Source: an uncultured Lachnospiraceae bacterium (GTDB lineage Bacteria; Bacillota; Clostridia; Lachnospirales; Lachnospiraceae). Taken from it: a DNA stretch of 43,474 bases. The number at the start of each line of letters is the position of its first letter. Positions within the stretch are counted from its first letter, which is position 1. The stretch covers positions 1 to 43,474 of the forward strand of contig CANRIG010000023.1 in the NCBI GenBank assembly GCA_947630595.1, given 5' to 3'. Under the pieces are notes generated by a model. It made no database searches. It was given only the letters and a program-made list of their open reading frames with translations, and was not told where the DNA came from. The translations under genes were made by a program, and so were the position numbers. This document shows positions 1-8,773 of the stretch, one piece after another.

Positions 1-72
1 AAATGTAGAGGGAGTCGAGACTTTCATTACTATTTGTGCCGCCAACCGAAGGGCGGCGGAATGGAGATTATT

Positions 73-294
73 ATGATCAATGACCAGAAGCTGGCGCGCA
101 TCAACGCGCTTGCCCGCAAATCCAAGGCGGAGGGCCTGACCGCGGCGGAACGGGAGGAGCAGGCCGCGCTGCGCCGGGAGTACATCGAGGCGGTGCGCGC
201 CAACCTGCGCGGCCAGCTGAACAATATCGATATCATCAATAAAGAAGGCAAGATTGAGAATCTGGGTGAGAAATATGGAAAAAAAGGAAATTAG
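73..294 (+). CDS. DUF896 (YnzC-like) small protein
   Basis: A 73-residue protein beginning [11 protein letters not shown] and continuing with helix-forming, Arg/Glu-rich segments ([16 protein letters not shown]) that match the small DUF896/YnzC family. These are cytosolic helical-hairpin proteins of Firmicutes with no firm molecular role; the B. subtilis member is linked to SOS-associated genes. I chose the ATG at 73 because GGAG at 63-66 is correctly spaced and the family starts M-I; an ATG at 61 has no proper spacing. The last 20 bp overlap the start of the next gene, so translation is probably coupled. The family call is by recognition of the N-terminal pattern. The function is unknown. 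Confidence 0.8.
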   Translation: MINDQKLARINALARKSKAEGLTAAEREEQAALRREYIEAVRANLRGQLNNIDIINKEGKIENLGEKYGKKGN

Positions 295-2071
295 GAAGCT
301 TGTGCTTTCCAGACGGAAGGAGCTGTCCGCGCAGGAGCTGGCGCAGAAGAGCAGCGTGATCTGCGGCCGGATCATGCAGATGGAGGCGTTTCGGAGGGCA
401 CAGGCCGTTTATGTCTATATGGACTGCAAAGGCGAGGTCTCGACGAAGCCGCTGATCGAGGCGGCCTGGAAGCTGGGCAAAAGGGTCGCCGCCCCGAAGG
501 TGCACGGGGATGAGATGGCCTATTATTATGTGCGCTCCTATGACGATGTAGCGCCGGGCTGCTATGATATCCCGGAGCCGGTGACCGGACTGGCGGCCGC
601 TGACGAGGATGCGCTGCTGATCGTGCCCGGCGTCGGCTTTGACGCGCACCGGCGCCGCTGCGGCTACGGAAAGGGATTTTATGACCGCTATCTGGCGGCG
701 CACCCGGGACATACGACAATCGCCGCCGCCCTTGAGCTGCAGATGATGGACGAGGTGCCGGCCGGGGAGCTGGACGTCCTTCCGCAGTATCTGGTGACGG
801 AGGAGCGCTTTTTTGCCGACCCGGACGTGCTGCTGACGTCGATCGGCGCGGGCGCGCGGGCGGCGGAACCGGTGCTGCGCAGCCTGTCGGGCGCGCGCAA
901 GGACGAGGTGCTCCGGAAGGCGGCCGACGCGCTGCTTGCGCGCAGCGCGGAGATTCTGGAGGCAAACGCACGCGACGTGAGCAGAGGGCGCGCCGGCCAC
1001 ATGCCGGAGGGCCTGGTGGACCGCCTGATGCTGAATGAGAGCCGCATCGCGGGAATGGCAGAGGGCCTGCGCCAGATCGCGCAGCTGGACGACCCGATCG
1101 GCAGCGTGGACGGGATGAAGCGCCGGCCGAACGGCCTTCTGATCGGCCGCAGGCGGGTGCCGCTGGGCGTGATCGGCATCATTTACGAGTCGCGCCCCAA
1201 TGTGACCGCGGATGCCTTCGGGCTCTGCTTCAAGACCGGCAACGCGGTGATCTTAAAGGGCGGCAGCGACGCCATCGCCTCCAATACGATGATTGTGGAT
1301 ATTTTGTGTGACGTTCTGGAAGAGTGCGGGCTCCCGCGGCAGGCGCTGCAGCTGATCCGAGTGACGGACCGCGAGACGACGGCGCGCTTCATGAAATTAA
1401 AACAGTATGTGGATGTGCTGATTCCGCGCGGCGGCGCCGGGCTGATCCGGGCCGTGGTGGAGGGCAGCACCATTCCGGTGATCGAGACCGGCACCGGCAA
1501 CTGCCATATTTACGTCGACGAGAGCGCCGATCTGGAGATGGCGATCGATATCATCGAAAACGCCAAGACGCAGCGCATCGGCGTCTGCAACGCCTGCGAG
1601 TCGCTGGTGGTGCATGAGAAGGCGGCGCCTGCGCTTCTGGGCGCGCTGAAGCGGCGGCTGGACGCCCACCATGTGGAGCTGCGCTGCGACGAGCGGGCGC
1701 TCGCCTGCATCGAGGGCGGCGTGCCGGCGACGGAGGACGACTGGGGACGGGAGTATCTCGACTATATCCTCTCCATCCGCACGGTTTCCTCGCTTGACGA
1801 GGCGATCGCCCATATCAACCGCTACAACACCGGCCACTCGGAGGCCATTATCACGCGCGATTATCAAAATGCCATGCGTTTCCTCGACGAGGTGGACGCG
1901 GCGGCGGTGTACGTCAACGCTTCGACGCGGTTTACCGACGGCTTTGAGTTCGGTTTCGGCGCGGAGATCGGCATCAGCACGCAGAAGCTGCATGCCCGCG
2001 GGCCGATGGGCCTGGAGGCTTTGACCACCACGAAATTCATTATCTTCGGCGACGGCCAGGTGCGGTCGTAG
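275..2071 (+). CDS. proA: Fusion: 5-formyltetrahydrofolate cyclo-ligase + glutamate-5-semialdehyde dehydrogenase (ProA)
   Basis: A 598-residue protein with two enzymes in one frame. Residues 1 to about 180 are 5-formyl-THF cyclo-ligase, which converts 5-formyl-THF to 5,10-methenyl-THF with ATP. They show the N-terminal basic [12 protein letters not shown] and the nucleotide-site motif [11 protein letters not shown] near 130-140. From about residue 187 to the end is a complete ProA, which reduces gamma-glutamyl phosphate to glutamate semialdehyde in proline synthesis. It has [16 protein letters not shown] (296-311), the catalytic cysteine in [10 protein letters not shown] (Cys438) and the usual ending [13 protein letters not shown]. 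No proB lies in the window. The ATG at 275 is preferred over an upstream TTG because GGTGAG is well placed. No stop or start separates the domains. A T6 run near 810 at the junction is the only place a sequencing error could have joined two genes. Confidence 0.9.
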   Translation: MEKKEIRKLVLSRRKELSAQELAQKSSVICGRIMQMEAFRRAQAVYVYMDCKGEVSTKPLIEAAWKLGKRVAAPKVHGDEMAYYYVRSYDDVAPGCYDIPEPVTGLAAADEDALLIVPGVGFDAHRRRCGYGKGFYDRYLAAHPGHTTIAAALELQMMDEVPAGELDVLPQYLVTEERFFADPDVLLTSIGAGARAAEPVLRSLSGARKDEVLRKAADALLARSAEILEANARDVSRGRAGHMPEGLVDRLMLNESRIAGMAEGLRQIAQLDDPIGSVDGMKRRPNGLLIGRRRVPLGVIGIIYESRPNVTADAFGLCFKTGNAVILKGGSDAIASNTMIVDILCDVLEECGLPRQALQLIRVTDRETTARFMKLKQYVDVLIPRGGAGLIRAVVEGSTIPVIETGTGNCHIYVDESADLEMAIDIIENAKTQRIGVCNACESLVVHEKAAPALLGALKRRLDAHHVELRCDERALACIEGGVPATEDDWGREYLDYILSIRTVSSLDEAIAHINRYNTGHSEAIITRDYQNAMRFLDEVDAAAVYVNASTRFTDGFEFGFGAEIGISTQKLHARGPMGLEALTTTKFIIFGDGQVRS

Positions 2072-2123
2072 GCAGAGTGGAAAGCCACAGTTTTTATGCA
2101 CTGTAAAATCGATATTTGCAGAA

Positions 2124-2151
2124 AAAGCGGAGCCTGTTGCGACTCCGCTTT
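2124..2151 (+). terminator. Probable intrinsic terminator or attenuator before miaB
   Basis: AAAGCGGAG at 2124-2132 pairs perfectly with CTCCGCTTT at 2143-2151 around a 10-nt loop. The T tract is short, so termination may be partial. It falls between the proA fusion and miaB, where a transcription boundary is plausible. Confidence 0.5.
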
Positions 2152-2184
2152 GTAATCAGACAGTTTTTTGAAAGGTCAGACAGT

Positions 2185-3663
2185 ATGTATAATGAAATAA
2201 ATTTGAACCAGATCGCTATGGAGACGAGTCCGCCCGCGGAGGAACCGGCCCGGCAGTATTACTTTATGGAAAAGTGCCGCCGGTGGGTGAAGAAGTTTGA
2301 GGCCGAGAACGGCCGCCCGCCGCGGGCCTGCGTGTTCAATATGGGCTGTCAGATGAACGCCCACGACTCAGAGAAGCTGCGCGGCATCCTGGGGACGATC
2401 GGCTACCAGCTGACGGAGGACGAGACTTCCGACTTTGTGCTGTACAATACCTGCACGGTGCGCGAAAACGCGAACCTCAAGGTCTACGGCCATCTCGGCT
2501 ACCTTTCCAGCCTCAAAAAGAAGCGCCCGCAGATGATGATCGCCCTGTGCGGCTGCATGATGCAGGAGCCGCAGGTGGTGGAGCGCATTCAGAAGAAGTA
2601 CCGCTTTGTCAATCTGGTGTTCGGCACGCACAACCTCTACAAATTTGCCGAGCTGCTGGCGGCCGCGCTGGAGTCGGACCGCATGATCATCGATATCTGG
2701 AAGGACACGGACCGGATCGTGGAGGATTTGCCGGCCGACCGCACCTATCCGTTCAAATCCGGCGTCAATATCATGTTCGGCTGCAACAATTTCTGCAGCT
2801 ACTGCATCGTGCCGTACGTGCGTGGACGCGAGCGCAGCCGCAGGCCGCAGGACATCCTGCGGGAGATTGAGAACCTGGTGCGCGACGGCGTCAAAGAGGT
2901 GATGCTGCTGGGGCAGAACGTCAATTCCTACGGGAAGAATCTGGAGGAACCGGTGACCTTTGCGCAGCTTCTGCGGATGGCCGAGCAGATCGAGGGGCTG
3001 GAGCGCATCCGCTTCATGACCTCGCACCCCAAGGACCTCTCGGACGAGCTGATTGAGGTGATGCGGGATTCCAGAAAGGTCTGCCGTCACCTGCATCTGC
3101 CGCTGCAGTCGGGCAGCACGCGGATTCTGAAAAAGATGAACCGCCGCTACACGAAGGAGCAGTATCTTCTGCTGACGGAAAAGCTGCGCCGGGAGATGCC
3201 GGACCTCTCGCTGACGACCGACATTATCGTCGGTTTCCCGGGCGAGACCGAGGAGGATTTTCAGGAGACGCTGGACGTCGTGCGCCGGGTGCGCTTTGAC
3301 AGCGCGTTTACGTTTATCTATTCCCGCAGGACGGGGACGCCGGCGGCGGTGATGGAAGACCAGGTGCCGGAGGACGTCGTCAAGGAGCGCTTCGGGAGGC
3401 TTTTATCGCTGGTGCAGGAGATCGGGCAGGAGACGTCGCTGCGCGTGCAGGGACAGACGCTGCCGGTGCTCGTGGAGTCGGTCAACGAGCAGGATCCCAG
3501 CCTCGTGAGCGGACGTTTGAGCAACAACCTGATGGTGCACCTGCCGGGCGGCAGCGGGCTGGTCGGGCAGATTGTGGACGTTTATCTGAAAGAGTGCAGG
3601 GGCTTTTACTATATCGGAGAAATCGCGGATTCGCAGGAGAAGGAGCGGACATGGCACAGTTGA
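2185..3663 (+). CDS. miaB: tRNA-2-methylthio-N6-dimethylallyladenosine synthase MiaB
   Basis: A radical-SAM methylthiotransferase that adds a methylthio group to i6A37 of tRNAs reading UNN codons, acting after MiaA. The 492-residue protein has the N-terminal cluster cysteines (C55 in MGCQMNAHDSE, C90 in YNTCTVREN, C124 in CGCMMQE), the radical-SAM triad C200-C204-C207 in GCNNFCSYCIVPYVRG, and a C-terminal TRAM domain from about 420. The ATG at 2185 has AAAGG upstream. A TTG at 2116 in the same frame would start inside the hairpin and is rejected. The N-terminal leader of about 45 residues before the first domain is a little long but is seen in clostridial MiaB. It overlaps mutS by 13 bp, so the two are translationally coupled. 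Confidence 0.95.
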   Translation: MYNEINLNQIAMETSPPAEEPARQYYFMEKCRRWVKKFEAENGRPPRACVFNMGCQMNAHDSEKLRGILGTIGYQLTEDETSDFVLYNTCTVRENANLKVYGHLGYLSSLKKKRPQMMIALCGCMMQEPQVVERIQKKYRFVNLVFGTHNLYKFAELLAAALESDRMIIDIWKDTDRIVEDLPADRTYPFKSGVNIMFGCNNFCSYCIVPYVRGRERSRRPQDILREIENLVRDGVKEVMLLGQNVNSYGKNLEEPVTFAQLLRMAEQIEGLERIRFMTSHPKDLSDELIEVMRDSRKVCRHLHLPLQSGSTRILKKMNRRYTKEQYLLLTEKLRREMPDLSLTTDIIVGFPGETEEDFQETLDVVRRVRFDSAFTFIYSRRTGTPAAVMEDQVPEDVVKERFGRLLSLVQEIGQETSLRVQGQTLPVLVESVNEQDPSLVSGRLSNNLMVHLPGGSGLVGQIVDVYLKECRGFYYIGEIADSQEKERTWHS

Positions 3664-6311
3664 CACCAATGATGCAGCAGTACATCCAGACCAAGGAGCA
3701 GTATCAGGACTGCATTCTGTTTTACCGTCTGGGCGATTTTTATGAGATGTTTTTTGAGGATGCGCTGACTGCGTCAAAAGAGCTGGAAATCACGCTGACC
3801 GGCAAGAGCTGTGGCCAGGAGGAGCGGGCGCCGATGTGCGGCGTGCCCTACCACGCGGTGGACAGCTACCTCAACAAGCTGGTGTCGCGCGGCTACAAGG
3901 TGGCGATCTGCGAGCAGGTGGAAGACCCCAGCCAGGCCAAGGGCATCGTAAAGCGCGAGGTCATCCGCATCGTGACGCCGGGCACCAATCTGGACGCGCA
4001 GGCGCTCGACGAGACCCGCAACAATTATCTGATGTGCATCGTGTACATGAGCGACCGCTACGGCGTGTCGGTGGCCGACATCACCACCGGGGAATACCTG
4101 GTGACGGAGCTGGACGGGGAGCGGCGGCTGCTCGATGAGATCGCCAAATATTCCCCGTCGGAGATCATCTGCAACCACGCGTTTTATGTCAGCGGCATCG
4201 ACATCGAGGACATGAAGGCGCGGTTGGGGATCACGGTGTTTTCCCTGGATTCCTGGTACTTCGACGACGATCTCTGCACGCGCGTGCTGTGCGAGCATTT
4301 CCACACCTCGTCGGTGGCGGGTCTGGGGCTCGGCGACCTCTCGTGCGGGGTCATCGCCTCCGGCGTGCTGTTAAAATACCTGATGGAGACGCAGAAGACC
4401 TCCATCGCCAACCTGACGAAGCTGACGCCGTACGCGATCGGCAAATACATGATGCTCGACAGCTCCACGCGGCGCAATCTGGAGCTCTGCGAGACGCTGC
4501 GGGAGAAAAACAAGCGCGGTTCGCTTCTGTGGGTGCTGGACCGCACGCGCACGGCCATGGGCGCGCGTCTGCTGCGCCGCTATGTGGAGCAGCCGCTGAT
4601 CGAGCGCGCGGAGATTCTGGAGCGCCTGGACGCAGTGGAGGAGCTGCGCGATAATGCGATCACCCGCGAGGAGCTGCGCGAATACCTCAATCCGGTCTAC
4701 GACCTGGAGCGCCTGATCAGCCGCATCAGCTATCAGACGGCCAATCCCCGCGACATGATTGCGTTTAAGACTTCGCTGTCGATGCTGCCGCACATCAAAT
4801 ATATTATGAAGAGCCTGGAATCCCCGCTGCTGAAGCGGCTGGAGGAGCAGCTCGACGAGCTGGCCGACCTTTACGAGCTGATCGAGGCCTCGATCGTCGA
4901 GGAACCGCCGATCGGCATCCGCGACGGCGGCATCATTAAGGAAGGCTACAACGAGGAGGTCGACAAGCTGCGCAGCGCCAAGAGCGAGGGCAAGACCTGG
5001 CTGGCGCAGCTGGAGGCGCGGGAGCGGGAGAAAACCGGCATCCGCAACATGAAAATCAAATACAACAAGGTATTCGGCTATTATCTGGAGGTAAGCAATT
5101 CCTACAAGGGCCAGGTGCCGGATTATTATACGAGAAAACAGACGCTGGCCAACGCCGAGCGCTATATCACGCCCGAGCTGAAAGAGCTGGAGGACATGAT
5201 TCTGGGGGCGGAGGACAAGCTGTATTCGCTGGAATACGGCCTTTACCTCGACCTGCGCAACCGCGTGGCGGAGGAGATTGTGCGCATCCAGGAGACGGCC
5301 AGGGCGGTGGCCGGCATCGACGTCTTTACCTCGCTGGCGCTGGTGGCCGAGCGCGGCAATTATGTCAAGCCGTCCATCAACGAAAAGGGGATTATCGACA
5401 TCCGCGGCGGACGCCATCCGGTGGTTGAAAGGATGATTCCCAACGATATGTTTATCGCCAATGACACCTATCTGGATAACGCCAAAAGCCGCGTTTCCAT
5501 CATCACCGGCCCCAACATGGCCGGAAAATCGACTTACATGCGGCAGACGGCGCTGATCGTGCTGCTGGCGCAGATCGGCAGCTTCGTGCCGGCGCAGAGC
5601 GCAAAGATCGGCCTGGTGGACCGCATTTTCACGCGCGTCGGCGCCTCGGACGACCTGGCGAGCGGCCAGAGCACGTTCATGGTGGAGATGACGGAGGTCG
5701 CCAACATCCTCCGCAACGCCACCCGCGACAGCCTGCTGATTCTCGATGAGATCGGGCGCGGCACCAGCACGTTCGACGGCCTGAGCATCGCCTGGGCGGT
5801 GGTGGAGCACATCAGCAACACGAAGCTGCTGGGCGCGAAGACGCTGTTCGCCACGCACTACCATGAGCTGACGGAGCTGGAGGGCAAGCTCCCCGGCGTC
5901 AACAACTACTGCATTGCCGTCAAGGAGCAGGGCGACGACATCGTGTTCCTGCGCAAGATCATCAAAGGCGGCGCGGACAAGAGCTACGGCATTCAGGTGG
6001 CGAAGCTGGCCGGCGTGCCCGAGAGCGTGATCGAGCGGGCCAAGGAGCTGGCGGAAGAACTGACGAACGCGGACATCACGGTCCACGTGCAGGAGAGCGG
6101 CGCCGACGCGCCGGGAACAAAGAAAGCGAAGCCGAAGCGGTATGACCCGGTGGAGCTCGACCAGATGTCCCTGTTCGATACGGTCAGCGATACCGACGTG
6201 CTGAAGGAGCTGGAGGAGATCGATGTCTCCCGCCTGACGCCGATCGACGCGCTGAACACGATTTACCGGCTGCAGAACCGGCTGAAAAACCGCTGGCAGA
6301 AGGATGAGTGA
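3651..6311 (+). CDS. mutS: DNA mismatch repair protein MutS
   Basis: Recognises mismatches and small loops and recruits MutL. The protein has 886 residues, normal for MutS1. The mismatch-wedge motif FYE is at 30-32 in YRLGDFYEMFFEDA. The Walker A motif GPNMAGKST has its lysine at 626, Walker B is LDEIGRGTSTFDG at about 698-710, and the FATHYHEL signature follows. The ATG at 3651 has AAGGAG at 3640-3645. The gene starts inside miaB and stops 20 bp before mutL, so miaB, mutS and mutL are probably cotranscribed. All key residues are present and no truncation is seen. Confidence 0.97.
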   Translation: MAQLTPMMQQYIQTKEQYQDCILFYRLGDFYEMFFEDALTASKELEITLTGKSCGQEERAPMCGVPYHAVDSYLNKLVSRGYKVAICEQVEDPSQAKGIVKREVIRIVTPGTNLDAQALDETRNNYLMCIVYMSDRYGVSVADITTGEYLVTELDGERRLLDEIAKYSPSEIICNHAFYVSGIDIEDMKARLGITVFSLDSWYFDDDLCTRVLCEHFHTSSVAGLGLGDLSCGVIASGVLLKYLMETQKTSIANLTKLTPYAIGKYMMLDSSTRRNLELCETLREKNKRGSLLWVLDRTRTAMGARLLRRYVEQPLIERAEILERLDAVEELRDNAITREELREYLNPVYDLERLISRISYQTANPRDMIAFKTSLSMLPHIKYIMKSLESPLLKRLEEQLDELADLYELIEASIVEEPPIGIRDGGIIKEGYNEEVDKLRSAKSEGKTWLAQLEAREREKTGIRNMKIKYNKVFGYYLEVSNSYKGQVPDYYTRKQTLANAERYITPELKELEDMILGAEDKLYSLEYGLYLDLRNRVAEEIVRIQETARAVAGIDVFTSLALVAERGNYVKPSINEKGIIDIRGGRHPVVERMIPNDMFIANDTYLDNAKSRVSIITGPNMAGKSTYMRQTALIVLLAQIGSFVPAQSAKIGLVDRIFTRVGASDDLASGQSTFMVEMTEVANILRNATRDSLLILDEIGRGTSTFDGLSIAWAVVEHISNTKLLGAKTLFATHYHELTELEGKLPGVNNYCIAVKEQGDDIVFLRKIIKGGADKSYGIQVAKLAGVPESVIERAKELAEELTNADITVHVQESGADAPGTKKAKPKRYDPVELDQMSLFDTVSDTDVLKELEEIDVSRLTPIDALNTIYRLQNRLKNRWQKDE

Positions 6312-6331
6312 AACGTCAGGAGGCGGATGGA

Positions 6332-8656
6332 ATGAAAGAAATTACCCTGCTGAGTCAGGACACGATAGATAAGATTGCGGCGGGCGAGGTCGTGGAGCGG
6401 CCCGCTTCCGTGGTCAAGGAGCTGGTCGAGAACGCGATCGACGCCGGGGCCAATGCGGTCACGGTGGAGATCAGGGACGGCGGGATTTCCCTGATCCGCA
6501 TCACCGATAACGGCAGCGGCATCCCGAAGGAGCAGGTGCGGGTGGCGTTTCTGCGCCATGCGACCAGCAAAATCCGCACGGTCGAGGATCTGCTGACGAC
6601 GGGCACGCTGGGGTTCCGCGGCGAGGCGCTCTCGAGCATTGCCGCGGTCTGCCAGGTGGAGATGATCACCAAGACGGCGGGCAGCATCACCGGCGTGCGC
6701 TACGTGATCGAGGGCGGCGTCGAGCAGTCTCTGGAGGAAATCGGGGCGCCCGAGGGCACGACGTTTCTGGTGCGCAATCTCTTTTACCACACACCGGCGC
6801 GCAAAAAGTTTCTCAAAACGGCCACGACGGAGGCCGGCTACGTCAGCGACCTGATGGAGCGGATGGCGGTTTCGCATCCGCAGATTTCGTTTAAATTTAT
6901 CAACAACCGCGACGTGAAGCTGCACACGTCCGGCAACCATAACCTGAAAGACATCGTCTACGGCATCTACGGCCGGGAGATCGCGGCCAATGTCGTGCGG
7001 GTCGACGCCGGGGCCGGCGGAATCCGTATTTCCGGTTTCATCGGCAAGCCCTCGGTGTCCCGCGGAAACCGCAACTATGAAAATTATTTTGTCAACGGAC
7101 GCTACGTTCGGAGCGCGATCGTGGCGCGCGCCATCGAGGACGCGTACAAGCCGTTTCTGATGAACCACCGCTACCCGTTTACGGTGCTGATGATCGACAT
7201 CGACGGCACGCAGGTCGACGTCAACGTGCATCCGACCAAGATGGAGGTGCGCTTTGCCGACCAGAGCGAGGTCTACACGCAGGTTTACCAGGCCGTCAAG
7301 GAAGCGCTGGCGGGCCGGGAACTGATCCCGGAGATTTCGCTGGAGGAGCGTCCCGCGGGGAAGGCCGGGAAAAGTGATGCGGCGGGCCGGGGTACGGATT
7401 CGGCCGGAAAGAATGTAATGGCGGATTGGGGCACGGATTTGACTGGGAAAGGTGTAACGGCGGGCCGGGGCACGGATTTGGCCGGGAAGAACGGTGCGGC
7501 TGGACTGGCTGCGGGTTCGCAGTATAAATATGAAATGGCTGGCCGGGCCGCAGATCTGCGTCAGGAAGACTTTGTGACAGGTCAAGCCGCAGGTCTGTCT
7601 CAGGAGAATGTCGCGGCAGGCCAGACCGCAGCGGCGGATCGCAGAAAAGAACGCCCGTCGTACCCGGAACCGTTTGAAAAGATACGCAGTCAGCTGCTTG
7701 CGGAGGCCAACAGTCCTTACGAGGCCAAATATCCGCAGCGCGAGCGGCGGACCGGAACTATCCGGCCGGTGGCCGGAAACATCGGCCATGCGGGAACAGA
7801 GACCGCGGCCTTGCAGGAGGCTGCGGGCGGCGAAGCCCCGAAGCCGGAGACTGCTGCGTCTGAGAATGCAGGACAGGATTTGCAGACTGTGTCCGGGAAT
7901 GCAGGACAGGATTTGCAGACTGTGGCTGAGAATGCAGGACAGGATTTACAGGCCGCGGCTGGAAAAGCATTGGAAGAACTGCAGGATGCTCCCGCTTTGC
8001 GTGAGGAAAATTCTGAACCGCAGGGAATCGCAAAGCAGATGGAGCTGTTTGAGAGCAGGCTGCTTTCGCAGGAAGGTATGAAACGTCACAAATTGCTGGG
8101 ACAGTTGTTTGACACCTACTGGCTCGTGGAATTTGACGAGAAGCTGTATATCATCGACCAGCATGCCGCGCATGAAAAGGTGCTGTATGAGCGTTTTGTC
8201 CGGGAGCTGCGTGAAAAAAGGCAGACCTCACAGATGATTACGCCGCCGCTGATCGTGTCTCTGACTCTGCAGGAAGAAACGCTGCTGCAGCGGCATCTGG
8301 ATCAGTTTCAGGCGGTCGGGTTTGAGATTGCCCCGTTCGGGGGCCGGGAGTATGCGATCAGCGCCGTTCCCGGAAATCTCTATGGGATTGCGGACCGCAC
8401 GCTGTTTACGGAGCTTTTGGACGGGCTCACGGATATTTCGGAGAAATCCTCCGGGGAGGCGGTTCAGGAGAAAATTGCCTCCATGGCCTGCAAGGCGGCG
8501 GTGAAAGGCAACAACCGGCTCTCCGCGCAGGAAGCGGACGCGCTGATCGGGGAACTGCTGAGTCTGGAAAACCCGTATCACTGTCCGCACGGGCGGCCCA
8601 CGATTGTTTCCATGACAAAGTATGAGCTGGAAAAGAAGTTTAAGCGGATTGTGTGA
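6332..8656 (+). CDS. mutL: DNA mismatch repair endonuclease MutL with repeat-built linker
   Basis: Couples MutS to strand incision. In 774 residues the N-terminal GHKL ATPase is intact (ELVENAIDAGA at 30-40, DNGSGI at 59-64, GFRGEAL at 94-100). The C-terminal nicking domain keeps its metal-site motifs: DQHAAHEKVLYE at about 609-620, ACKAAVKGN and CPHGRPT. It is therefore the endonuclease type found in bacteria lacking MutH. The ATG at 6332 follows AGGAGG at 6318-6323 with 8-nt spacing. The linker between the domains (about residues 335-575) is unusually long and is made largely of two degenerate tandem repeats, reported separately. The reading frame stays open throughout. Confidence 0.96.
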   Translation: MKEITLLSQDTIDKIAAGEVVERPASVVKELVENAIDAGANAVTVEIRDGGISLIRITDNGSGIPKEQVRVAFLRHATSKIRTVEDLLTTGTLGFRGEALSSIAAVCQVEMITKTAGSITGVRYVIEGGVEQSLEEIGAPEGTTFLVRNLFYHTPARKKFLKTATTEAGYVSDLMERMAVSHPQISFKFINNRDVKLHTSGNHNLKDIVYGIYGREIAANVVRVDAGAGGIRISGFIGKPSVSRGNRNYENYFVNGRYVRSAIVARAIEDAYKPFLMNHRYPFTVLMIDIDGTQVDVNVHPTKMEVRFADQSEVYTQVYQAVKEALAGRELIPEISLEERPAGKAGKSDAAGRGTDSAGKNVMADWGTDLTGKGVTAGRGTDLAGKNGAAGLAAGSQYKYEMAGRAADLRQEDFVTGQAAGLSQENVAAGQTAAADRRKERPSYPEPFEKIRSQLLAEANSPYEAKYPQRERRTGTIRPVAGNIGHAGTETAALQEAAGGEAPKPETAASENAGQDLQTVSGNAGQDLQTVAENAGQDLQAAAGKALEELQDAPALREENSEPQGIAKQMELFESRLLSQEGMKRHKLLGQLFDTYWLVEFDEKLYIIDQHAAHEKVLYERFVRELREKRQTSQMITPPLIVSLTLQEETLLQRHLDQFQAVGFEIAPFGGREYAISAVPGNLYGIADRTLFTELLDGLTDISEKSSGEAVQEKIASMACKAAVKGNNRLSAQEADALIGELLSLENPYHCPHGRPTIVSMTKYELEKKFKRIV
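7364..7636 (+). repeat. 39-bp (13-residue) tandem repeat in the mutL linker, seven units
   Basis: Seven contiguous 39-bp units tile exactly from 7364 to 7636. At protein level the pattern is roughly A-G-K-N-x-x-A-G-R-G-T-D-L. The first four units are close copies and the last three have diverged (for example RQEDFVTGQAAGL). The unit length is a multiple of three, so copy-number change would alter linker length without breaking MutL. Confidence 0.85.
7862..7993 (+). repeat. 33-bp (11-residue) tandem repeat in the mutL linker
   Basis: Three near-identical 33-bp units (7862, 7895, 7928) encode variants of ENAGQDLQTVS. A fourth, degenerate unit (GKALEELQDAP) runs to 7993. It lies in the same linker as the 39-bp array but is unrelated to it in sequence, so two independent expansions occurred in one gene. 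Confidence 0.9.
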
Positions 8657-8773
8657 ACGCAGGATATTTGAGGCATTTTATTGTAAAATTTGCAGCGCTC
8701 GTATTTCATTTAGTGATCGTATTGTGTGCTGCAGAATGTGCGTTCGGAAGGCTTGAAAGAGGGTGATGCTTCT

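Noticed and set aside
4371-6086. Long open frame of 571 codons on the minus strand within mutS
   Set aside because: It is the complement of an intact mutS. Its product shows no recognisable domain, and its openness is expected from GC-rich codon bias.
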